A stretch of DNA of 8,368 bases from Epulopiscium sp. Nele67-Bin004 (GTDB taxonomy: Bacteria; Bacillota_A; Clostridia; Lachnospirales; Cellulosilyticaceae), in assembly GCA_002007315.1 (NCBI GenBank), contig LNZQ01000200.1:1-8368 (forward strand). The letters are read 5' to 3'. The position numbers and the translations under genes were made by a program. The notes under the pieces are model-generated. The model saw only the letters and a list, made by a program, of their open reading frames with translations, was not told the origin of the DNA and did not search any database. Below are positions 1 through 5,861 of the stretch, in pieces. Position 1 is the first letter of the stretch. Every line of letters starts with the position of its first letter.

Positions 1-546
1 ATATATTACAGCTGTTGATACATTGATATTTGGCTTTACTAACAATACGTATGAATATGGTAGTGGATTAAGTGGCGTCAAAACATCGCCTATTCCTTCT
101 GCAAGAACTGTTCCTCTAAGTATACAAAACGGCACATCTGCACCAATTTGTACTCCAAGTTGCATAAGCTCTTTTTTTGAAAGCTTGGTATCAAATAACT
201 TGTTTAGCCCAACAAGAACTGCTGCTGCATCGCTGCTACCACCTGCAAGCCCCGCTGAAACAGGAATTCGTTTAAGTATATCAATATAAACTCCATCATC
301 TATATGCATTTTTTCACAAAACAACGCTGTAGCTTTGTGTGCCACGTTTCTTTCATCTGTTGGTAACCATTTAATGTTCGTGTTTATCTGAATTTTAGGC
401 GTTTTAGTTTTGGTTATTTGAATAGTGTCATGTAGATTTATAGTTTGCATAACCATACGTAAATCATGGTAGCCATTATCCATTTTTCCAACAACGTCTA
501 AAGTTAGATTAATTTTAGCTTTGGCTTTCAGTCTAATTGTATCCAT
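1..546 (-). CDS. ispE: 4-diphosphocytidyl-2-C-methyl-D-erythritol kinase IspE, N-terminal 182 residues, cut by the window edge
   Basis: IspE is the cytoplasmic GHMP-family kinase that phosphorylates the 2-hydroxyl of CDP-methylerythritol with ATP, the fourth step of the MEP isoprenoid pathway. The reading frame is open from ATG at 546 to position 1. The N-terminus carries the family substrate motif AKINLTLDVVGK (K11 matches the catalytic lysine) followed by GYHDLRMVMQTI. The GHMP ATP-binding loop PVSAGLAGGSSDAAA lies at residues 95-109, and GADVPF at 135-140 holds the likely catalytic Asp137. About 100 C-terminal residues of a normal 280-290-residue enzyme lie outside the window, so the 3' end is missing only because of the cut. 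The start is supported by AGAAGG about 7 bases upstream. A sigma-A promoter at 579-608 and the sipL terminator before it suggest independent transcription. Identification is very secure. Confidence 0.97.
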   Translation of the reverse strand, partial: MDTIRLKAKAKINLTLDVVGKMDNGYHDLRMVMQTINLHDTIQITKTKTPKIQINTNIKWLPTDERNVAHKATALFCEKMHIDDGVYIDILKRIPVSAGLAGGSSDAAAVLVGLNKLFDTKLSKKELMQLGVQIGADVPFCILRGTVLAEGIGDVLTPLNPLPYSYVLLVKPNINVSTAVIY

Positions 547-578
547 CTTTACACCTTCTAACTACATTTGTTTGTTAT

Positions 579-608
579 ATTATAACCCCTAAAAAAACCT
601 AAAGTCAA
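579..608 (-). promoter_or_regulatory. Sigma-A type promoter of ispE
   Basis: On the minus strand TTGACT (608-603) is followed after 18 bases by a perfect TATAAT (584-579). The predicted transcription start is near 572, giving a leader of about 26 bases that contains the ispE ribosome binding site. It lies just after the sipL terminator, so the housekeeping gene ispE can be transcribed apart from the sporulation gene upstream. This is a consensus match only, not a mapped start. Confidence 0.75.
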
Positions 609-621
609 TGTTATTGTATAC

Positions 622-652
622 ACAAAAATAGAGCGACCTTAACGATCGCCCT
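622..652 (-). terminator. Rho-independent terminator of sipL
   Basis: Read on the minus strand, AGGGCGATC (652-644) pairs with GGTCGCTCT (638-630) around a 5-base loop GTTAA. This is a 9-bp stem with two G-U pairs, followed by ATTTTTG. It begins 5 bases after the sipL stop codon. The 5' arm preceded by GT reads GTAGGGCGATCG and resembles the GTAGGGGCGG palindromes elsewhere in the window, so the terminator may derive from that repeat family. Confidence 0.75.
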
Positions 653-657
653 ACAAA

Positions 658-2229
658 TTAAAATTTATTTTTTTTAACGATAATAACTTTTTCGCCTTGG
701 CGAGGTTGATAGTTTGCTTCAACCTCATTTACTTGGGCAATGTCTGCAACTGTTGTATTAAAACGTTTAGCCATATCCCAAAGATTTTCACCTGGTTTAA
801 CAGTGTAAACGATAATACTTGGATATGCTGAAAGTTCCTCTTTGCTCATATCTTCAAATTCAACTTCTTCAAGAATACGCATCTCTTTTTGCTCATAAAC
901 ATTAACTAGGTATTCAAGCACATATTCAAGTCCAAGCATATCACGAGTAAAACTTGAAGTTTGAACTTCTTTTGGTTTAACATCAACATCAACAATATTT
1001 TTACCTGAACCAGTTTGAACTGGAATAGAAATTTCAAATGGAACAATGTCTAAATAGCTATTTATTGGTGCTGAATTTTGTTGGTCAACATAGCATACTT
1101 CAATTTCAAGTATACCTTCAATTGTCAGCTTGTCACCTTCAAGTATTTTGTCTTCAACTTTTGCTTTAATACCTACATTGTAAATTTGTTGATCCTCTGG
1201 CGAAAGACCTGTAAGTTGAACTGACTCTTTTTTAGGCACACGCACATTTTCTTTATGTACCAAGTTTACGTATGACTCAAGTTTATCAACTGACTTAACT
1301 TTTTTGCCCGGGCAATAAATATCAGATACAACTTCTGTTTTCTCATTGTTGTACGTTGTATATTTCGCCGTAACTATGCATTCTGCCTCAATTATGCGGT
1401 CTTCACCATCATAGTCTGGGTTAACTTGAATGTAAGTTGGAGATACTTCAAGTTCACAGTCCCAATAAATTTCGTCTTCGTCTTTTGGGAAATCAATTGC
1501 ACCAGAAAACGGAATTTTGTGATGAACTACTTCAAGTAGGCGTCCTGCTTCTGTTCCACGATATAAAATTGACAGCTCAACCATTCCGTTGAATACAATT
1601 TCATCAGCTGTACGGCGAATTTGTTCGTCTTTTATTGCAGTATCAGTTTTGATGATTTCTGCAACAGCTGGTTTGCCTTGTGGAACTGTAAGTTCATCTT
1701 TAATGATAATTTTTTCTTCTTTATAAGGCATCATGTTAACAATATCAAGCGTATCCATTCTTTTTTGGATAGGTTCATCTGTTTTTAAATCTTCAATCAT
1801 AGCAAGTTCTTTAACTGCTGTGTTTGTAGCTTTAAGTTCGATTATAGTTTTAACATTAAGTTTACGCTCATTTAGCAAGTTCCAGTGCATATTCTCAATC
1901 TCATAGCTAAAATCTACACGTTGGTCAGCCTCAAGCCCCTCAAGAATCATAAAATCTTCAAGTGGAATGCTACCAGTCATTTTACTTACGCCTGCAGCCT
2001 GATCTTCTGGCATATATAAAATTGAAACTTCAATTTGACCTTTGTAAACAACACGATTTGACTGCACGTCAATTTGATCCATACGGATTTTGCCATCTAA
2101 TAGCAATACTTTTTGTACATCAGGCTTGCCATCTGGCACAATTAGGTCTCTTTCTTTCACAATTTGCGATGTTTCTTTTTTTGTTGCTTCGGTTACATCT
2201 ACAAGTCTTTGCATTAATTCAACAGACAT
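658..2229 (-). CDS. sipL: SipL-type spore coat anchoring protein: SPOCS (DUF3794) repeats plus C-terminal LysM
   Basis: In Clostridioides difficile, SipL binds the coat ATPase SpoIVA through its LysM domain and localises the basal coat layer on the forespore, a role comparable to SpoVID in Bacillus. The 523-residue product has the same architecture and about the same length. Three related SPOCS-like blocks begin near residues 25, 175 and 320; the first two carry VPDGKPDV (31-38) and VPQGKPAV (182-189), each followed by a basic/acidic stretch and a YKGQIEVSILY or FNGMVELSILY strand. A LysM domain occupies residues 475-520, with YTVKPGENLWDMAKRFN at its start. There is no signal peptide or membrane segment, fitting a mother-cell cytoplasmic protein. 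ATG at 2229 has GGAGGG spaced 6-7 bases. The yabG neighbour strengthens the assignment. The main alternative is another clostridial DUF3794-LysM protein of unproven SipL function. Confidence 0.88.
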   Translation of the reverse strand: MSVELMQRLVDVTEATKKETSQIVKERDLIVPDGKPDVQKVLLLDGKIRMDQIDVQSNRVVYKGQIEVSILYMPEDQAAGVSKMTGSIPLEDFMILEGLEADQRVDFSYEIENMHWNLLNERKLNVKTIIELKATNTAVKELAMIEDLKTDEPIQKRMDTLDIVNMMPYKEEKIIIKDELTVPQGKPAVAEIIKTDTAIKDEQIRRTADEIVFNGMVELSILYRGTEAGRLLEVVHHKIPFSGAIDFPKDEDEIYWDCELEVSPTYIQVNPDYDGEDRIIEAECIVTAKYTTYNNEKTEVVSDIYCPGKKVKSVDKLESYVNLVHKENVRVPKKESVQLTGLSPEDQQIYNVGIKAKVEDKILEGDKLTIEGILEIEVCYVDQQNSAPINSYLDIVPFEISIPVQTGSGKNIVDVDVKPKEVQTSSFTRDMLGLEYVLEYLVNVYEQKEMRILEEVEFEDMSKEELSAYPSIIVYTVKPGENLWDMAKRFNTTVADIAQVNEVEANYQPRQGEKVIIVKKNKF

Positions 2230-2264
2230 TTATATTCCCTCCTAATTCTAACGCTACCTAAATA

Positions 2265-2295
2265 ATTGTATGGTTGTACTTAAATAATAAATACC
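2265..2295 (-). promoter_or_regulatory. Putative sigma-E (mother-cell) promoter of sipL
   Basis: The minus strand has CATACAAT (2272-2265), an exact match to the sigma-E -10 consensus CATACAMT as I know it from Bacillus. GGTATTT (2295-2289), a weaker -35, lies 16 bases upstream. The start would fall near 2257, about 28 bases before the sipL ATG and just ahead of its ribosome binding site. Control of sipL by sigma-E fits what is known of this gene in Clostridia. The -10 match is strong; the -35 and spacing are less convincing. Confidence 0.55.
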
Positions 2296-2334
2296 GATAC
2301 TTTATGTATATTCTTTTATATTAAAGTTTATGAC

Positions 2335-2434
2335 AAAAAAAGAAAGGGGTGGGGTAGGGACGGCTATTCCGATATGTATGCGGGCGGCTAGTAACCGCCC
2401 CTACTGTTATTGGACGATTTAATCCGCCCCTACT
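2335..2434 (-). repeat. Cluster of GTAGGGGCGG-type GC-rich repeats after yabG, possibly acting as a terminator
   Basis: This AT-rich spacer holds a sharply GC-rich block. An imperfect inverted repeat pairs 2354-2366 (GTAGGGACGGCTA) with 2392-2404 (TAACCGCCCCTAC); 11 of 13 positions are perfect pairs and the other two are G-U in the minus-strand RNA. A second hairpin option within it uses GGGCGG (2382-2387) and CCGCCC (2395-2400). The 11-mer CCGCCCCTACT occurs twice in direct orientation at 2395-2405 and 2424-2434, and the second copy covers part of the yabG stop codon. A run of seven minus-strand Ts (2341-2335) follows about 12 bases after the stem, so termination of yabG here is possible but not textbook. 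The arrangement looks like two or more copies, partly decayed, of a dispersed palindromic repeat. Confidence 0.65.
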
Positions 2435-3362
2435 ACCACGTTTTGATTGGCATACTATTGCCGATTTGGTTTCTATTGCTCCGATCAATTTCTGTATAGT
2501 TTTCTATTTTAATATCCTCAAGCACTTCTGGTGTTAATACAACATCATCTAGTTTTTTCAACGGACCTCCTCTTTTAAACTTACCTAAATTTTCATAACC
2601 TCCTAACCCCTCAAATTTGGTAATTGTATATTTAAGTGCTTCATCTAGGGAAAGCACTTGATTAAAAGGACAATATGCTACTCGTTCCACTATAAACGCA
2701 GGGTCTAAAGCATGAATTAGCACACGACTAGGCGACGATGCATAATCTGCACCTGCTGATAATATCTCCTCAAAATGTGATTGACACGCTCCCGCATAAA
2801 TCACCAACTGATTGCTTGTAGGTCGTATTTTTCTCGCTTCTTTCACCGCTTCGATATAATATTTGGTATTACGGTAGTTTTCAATTCCGTCCTCCCGCAC
2901 TTGTGCATGTTTATGAATTGAGTCATGCCCCGTAAGAACCAATATATCAGGGTTATGTAGCTCTATCAGCTCCTTTACTTTTTTTGGTTGCATAGATTCA
3001 GGAATGTTTTCACCAACGGCACTAACCTCCAAAGCCTCATAATATCTTAGGCACACGTTTAAATAAAATGGGTCTCCGTCTATGTGCAAAACTTTTCCTG
3101 CCTTATGCATTTGCGTTGTATCCGCAATTTTATGTTGCATCAAAATATCTTCAATGTTTTGTGCTATCATTTCCATAATCGAGCTTTCTGGGGTCGTAAA
3201 TCTCATATTTCCAACAAGCTCCAAATCTGATAATGGTGCATCGGCAAGTATTCGATACGATATGCCCTTTAACTGGGCTGTATGTAGCTTCGTTATTGAA
3301 ATGATTATAAACAAAACATCTTTATTATACGATTGTCTAACTACGTAATCTCCGACTTTCAT
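2433..3362 (-). CDS. yabG: Sporulation-specific cysteine protease YabG
   Basis: YabG (peptidase family U57) acts in the mother cell. It trims coat proteins such as SpoIVA and SafA in Bacillus, and processes the germination proteins CspBA and pro-SleC in C. difficile. The N-terminus KVGDYVVRQSYNKDVLF, the ILADAPLSDLEL block and the core VLHIDGDPFYLNVCLRYY are family hallmarks. TGHDSIHKH (His146, counting from the ATG) and YAGACQSHFEEILSAGADYASSP (Cys193) sit about 47 residues apart, matching the reported His/Cys catalytic pair of Bacillus YabG as I recall it. Two starts are possible: GTG at 3365, and ATG at 3362. I prefer the ATG because GGAG lies only 1 base from the GTG but 4 from the ATG, and because known YabG proteins start at this point. 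The protein (309 residues) carries about 40 residues beyond the usual GLGGYENLGKFKRGGP end. It sits 203 bases upstream of sipL. Confidence 0.94.
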   Translation of the reverse strand: MKVGDYVVRQSYNKDVLFIIISITKLHTAQLKGISYRILADAPLSDLELVGNMRFTTPESSIMEMIAQNIEDILMQHKIADTTQMHKAGKVLHIDGDPFYLNVCLRYYEALEVSAVGENIPESMQPKKVKELIELHNPDILVLTGHDSIHKHAQVREDGIENYRNTKYYIEAVKEARKIRPTSNQLVIYAGACQSHFEEILSAGADYASSPSRVLIHALDPAFIVERVAYCPFNQVLSLDEALKYTITKFEGLGGYENLGKFKRGGPLKKLDDVVLTPEVLEDIKIENYTEIDRSNRNQIGNSMPIKTW

Positions 3363-3401
3363 CACGCTCCCCCTTTCTATATATAATAATATTAGATAGG
3401 G

Positions 3402-3416
3402 GGTATAATTTATACC
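3402..3416. promoter_or_regulatory. Perfect 15-bp palindrome upstream of yabG, possible operator
   Basis: GGTATAA (3402-3408) and TTATACC (3410-3416) form a perfect inverted repeat with a single central base, 37 bases upstream of the preferred yabG start. It overlaps a weak sigma-E-like arrangement: GGATATT (3429-3423) as -35, 15 bases, then TATACCCC (3407-3400) as an imperfect -10. A symmetrical site so close to the likely promoter suggests a dimeric DNA-binding protein, but no specific regulator can be named, and short AT-rich palindromes also arise by chance. Confidence 0.35.
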
Positions 3417-3538
3417 AAATTAAATATCCTTTGAAACAGCGTTTAGGCAACCTCTATTGTTCCTATATCAAATGTTGCTGCTTGTCTATTTAACTGGGAT
3501 TATAAAAAAACTGCTTTAATAACTATGTAGCGAAATTT

Positions 3539-3922
3539 TTACATTTCACACGGGTCACGCCCCCGTTGGTCAACTCGTTTTAGCTTCTTTGTGCTAAACA
3601 CTTTATTTTTCTTTGCAAAAGATAATTTTTGTTTATCTTCTACTATGTATGGCTTAATATGTATAACTTTTGGCTCGGCGTCATTATGTTGATTAATAGG
3701 TGTAGTTTGCTCATTAATCTTTTTATCAATCAGCATTTGCCTTATACTAATTACTTTGGGTTCGTCATTTTTAATATGTTCACTTACAAAACGTTCATTT
3801 ATAACTTGTTGCTCCTCTTGTAGCTTCGCTGTTGCTTTTCTAGCTCGCCCAAGTTGCATCAATCCTATTATAAATAAAAGTAAGCTTAACCCAATGCCTA
3901 CAACTACAAAAATTGTATCCAT
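3539..3922 (-). CDS. Small single-pass membrane protein of unknown function with a duplicated EPKVI motif
   Basis: I do not recognise this 127-residue protein. Residues 4-24 form a hydrophobic membrane segment right at the N-terminus, followed by RARK. This predicts an N-out/C-in anchor with a cytoplasmic tail. A short charged, glutamine-rich helix (about 28-50) follows. Then a motif appears twice: DEPKVISIRQMLIDKK (53-68) and AEPKVIHIKPYIVEDK (82-97), consensus EPKVIxI(K/R)xxIxxxK. The tail is very basic (KKNKVFSTKKLKR). ATG at 3922 has an excellent AAAGGAGGG ribosome binding site, so the gene is probably real. The last ten codons (DQRGRDPCEM) are GC-rich, unlike the rest, as though the end had been overwritten by a GC-rich repeat. 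The gene is flanked by the pgcA terminator and yabG on the same strand. A sporulation role is possible from position only. Confidence 0.75.
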   Translation of the reverse strand: MDTIFVVVGIGLSLLLFIIGLMQLGRARKATAKLQEEQQVINERFVSEHIKNDEPKVISIRQMLIDKKINEQTTPINQHNDAEPKVIHIKPYIVEDKQKLSFAKKNKVFSTKKLKRVDQRGRDPCEM

Positions 3923-3947
3923 AGCTTTCCCTCCTTTATTCGGTTAT

Positions 3948-3982
3948 TTGTAGCGACTGACAAGCTCGCTGCCCTGCTACAA
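3948..3982. repeat. 35-bp palindromic element ahead of the 127-residue gene
   Basis: TTGTAGC (3948-3954) and GCTACAA (3976-3982) are perfect 7-bp terminal inverted repeats. An alternative internal pairing uses AGCGA (3952-3956) with TCGCT (3966-3970). The interior is GC-rich in an AT-rich spacer. The ends resemble those of the GTAGGG-type repeats elsewhere in the window. It would form a hairpin in the leader of the downstream gene if transcription starts upstream of it. No T-run follows, so it is not a terminator. Confidence 0.55.
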
Positions 3983-4026
3983 CTATACCCTAACATACTT
4001 GAATTTTATTTGTAAATACCTAAAGT

Positions 4027-4069
4027 AAAAAAAAGATGCCTCAAGTACATTCAAGTACCCGTGGCATCT
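4027..4069 (-). terminator. Strong Rho-independent terminator of the PEGA-pgcA unit
   Basis: On the minus strand AGATGCC (4069-4063) pairs with GGCATCT (4040-4034). After one A-A mismatch the stem continues with CGGGTAC pairing to GTACTTG (two G-U pairs) around a 6-base loop, and it is followed directly by eight Ts. It lies 40 bases past the pgcA stop codon. This separates the two-gene unit from the 127-residue gene downstream. Confidence 0.92.
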
Positions 4070-4109
4070 AATATAATTTTTTTTAATTTTTTTACTCTTT
4101 AACGTTTTT

Positions 4110-5837
4110 TTACATCCAAGGCTCTAATAAAGTTAAAACATCAGCTTTGATATTATCAACTTTAGTTGTTGCATCTTCTTCACTTGAACCTTTTACGCCG
4201 ATATAAAATTTGATTTTTGGCTCTGTACCTGATGGACGAACACAAACCCAAGCGTTATCATTCATTTCAAAATACATAACGTCTGATACTGGTAAGTCAA
4301 TTTTTTCTTGCTCACCATCTTGAGTTGTGCGAACGCTGCTCTTATAGTCACGTGTTGCTTCGATGTTGTATCCACCAAGAGTGTTTGGCATTTGCTCACG
4401 TAGGTTTTGCATGATGTTTTTGATTTTCTCTGCACCATCTTTTCCTTTTAATGTGAACGCCTGAACGCCTTCCATGTAGTATCCGTATTTTTCATATAAA
4501 GAAACAAGCCCTTCATACAACGTCATACCTTTAGTTTTGTAGAATGCAGCCATTTCACAAGCAAGCATACTTGCAACAATCGCATCTTTGTCACGTGCAT
4601 AAGTTCCTGCAAGACAACCATAACTTTCTTCAAAGCCAAATACATAGCTGTTATCACCAGTTTCTTCAAACTGTTTCATAAGTTCTCCAATGTATTTGAA
4701 CCCTGTAAGTACTTCCCTAAGTTCTATGCCATACGCCTCTGCCATTGGTCTAACCATTTCTGTTGTAACAATCGTTTTGATAACAACGCCGTTAGGGTCA
4801 AGCGTACCTTGCTCTTTTTTACCAGCCAAAATGTACTCTGTAAGCATTGCTCCAACCATGTTACCAGTTAAAACAATGTATTCACCTTGTGCATCACGAA
4901 CTAATACCCCAACACGGTCAGCATCTGGATCTGTTCCCATAACGATATCTGCTTCAACTTTTTTCGCAAGGTCAATAGCAAGTTTAAATGCTCCAACATC
5001 TTCAGGGTTTGGACTTTTTACTGTTGGGAAATCGCCATTTGGCTCTGCTTGTTCGTCAACAATGTATACGTTTTTAAATCCAATTTCGTCAAGAACACGT
5101 CTAACAGGAACATTGCCTGTACCATGAATTGGTGTGTACACGATTTTGAACGAGTCACCAACTTGGTTGATAACGTCTTGGTTAACGATTTGTGCTTTAA
5201 CGTTCTCGATATATTTGTCATCCATATCTTTGCCTATCCAAGTTAATAAACCTGCTTTTTCAGCTTCTTCAATAGATGTAGTTTTAATTGTACTAAAATC
5301 AGTAATTTTATTTACCTCAGTTATAATCATTTTGTCGTATGGTGCACTAACTTGTGCTCCGTCATTTCCATACACTTTATAACCGTTGTATTCTGGAGGA
5401 TTGTGGCTTGCTGTAATAACAACCCCAGCGTCACAGCCAAGTTCTCTAAGAGCAAAAGAAAGTTGTGGAACGGCACGTAAGCCTTCATATAAATAAGCAT
5501 GAATTCCATTTGCTGCGAAAACTAGTGCAGTTTCTTTTGCAAAAACGTCTGATTTGTTTCTTGAGTCATACGCAATTGCAACTTTTGGATTTTCGATACC
5601 TTGTCCATTTATAAAGTTAGCAAGACCTTGAGTCGCTTTTCTAACAATATATATATTGATACGGTTTGTTCCAGCTCCGATAACACCTCTAAGCCCAGCA
5701 GTTCCAAACTCAAGCTCTGTATAAAATCTGTCTTCTATTTCTTTTTCATCGCCAGCTATACTTTGAAGTTCCTCTTTAGTTTGTGCGTCAAAACAATCAT
5801 CATTTAACCATTTGTCGTACTTAGCTCTGTAATCCAT
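4110..5837 (-). CDS. pgcA: Alpha-phosphohexomutase (phosphoglucomutase/phosphomannomutase), PgcA/PGM2 type
   Basis: The enzyme interconverts glucose-1-phosphate and glucose-6-phosphate (often also the mannose forms) through a phosphoserine in the cytoplasm. It feeds UDP-glucose, cell-envelope glycan and glycogen synthesis. All four catalytic loops of the family are present: TASHNPPEYNGYK with the phosphorylated Ser144; the metal loop GTDPDADR (301-308, Asp303/305/307); the sugar-specificity loop GFEESYG (401-407); and the phosphate-binding RPSGTEPK (534-541). ELEFGTAGLRG (41-51) is typical of the long PGM2/PgcA branch. At 575 residues it is close to Bacillus PgcA and seems complete. ATG at 5837 has AAGGAAG six bases upstream. 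It begins 24 bases after the PEGA gene and shares its promoter. Sugar preference (glucose or mannose) cannot be settled from the sequence. Confidence 0.95.
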   Translation of the reverse strand: MDYRAKYDKWLNDDCFDAQTKEELQSIAGDEKEIEDRFYTELEFGTAGLRGVIGAGTNRINIYIVRKATQGLANFINGQGIENPKVAIAYDSRNKSDVFAKETALVFAANGIHAYLYEGLRAVPQLSFALRELGCDAGVVITASHNPPEYNGYKVYGNDGAQVSAPYDKMIITEVNKITDFSTIKTTSIEEAEKAGLLTWIGKDMDDKYIENVKAQIVNQDVINQVGDSFKIVYTPIHGTGNVPVRRVLDEIGFKNVYIVDEQAEPNGDFPTVKSPNPEDVGAFKLAIDLAKKVEADIVMGTDPDADRVGVLVRDAQGEYIVLTGNMVGAMLTEYILAGKKEQGTLDPNGVVIKTIVTTEMVRPMAEAYGIELREVLTGFKYIGELMKQFEETGDNSYVFGFEESYGCLAGTYARDKDAIVASMLACEMAAFYKTKGMTLYEGLVSLYEKYGYYMEGVQAFTLKGKDGAEKIKNIMQNLREQMPNTLGGYNIEATRDYKSSVRTTQDGEQEKIDLPVSDVMYFEMNDNAWVCVRPSGTEPKIKFYIGVKGSSEEDATTKVDNIKADVLTLLEPWM

Positions 5838-5861
5838 AAATTTCTTCCTTTCCTCGCCTCT

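Noticed and set aside
23..289. Plus-strand open frame of 88 codons opposite ispE
   Set aside because: It lies fully within ispE on the other strand, has no ribosome binding site, and its product resembles no family.
1962..2261. Plus-strand open frame of 99 codons
   Set aside because: It mostly overlaps the 5' part of sipL antisense and extends over the sipL ribosome binding site; composition is that of a reverse-strand shadow.
2341..2434. CRISPR array or riboswitch in the GC-rich spacer after yabG
   Set aside because: There are only two 11-bp direct copies with no regular spacer series, and the block lies at a gene end, not in a long leader; a palindromic repeat cluster explains it better.
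3363..3365. GTG at 3365 as the yabG start
   Set aside because: The Shine-Dalgarno GGAG lies only one base from this codon, whereas the adjoining ATG at 3362 has usable spacing and matches the known YabG N-terminus. It cannot be fully excluded.
3503..3530. Possible terminator after the 127-residue gene (seven minus-strand Ts at 3510-3504)
   Set aside because: The sequence before the T-run forms only a 3-bp stem (GCT/AGC), too weak to support an intrinsic terminator.
3983..4026. Promoter for the 127-residue gene (TTTACA and TATAGT-like boxes)
   Set aside because: The boxes are 23 bases apart or have poor partners at 17 bases, and no sigma-E -10 box is present, so no promoter could be assigned.
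4690..5127. Plus-strand open frame of 145 codons opposite pgcA
   Set aside because: It is antisense to the metal-binding and substrate regions of a clearly functional phosphohexomutase, and its Ser/Thr/Pro-rich product looks like a codon-bias shadow.
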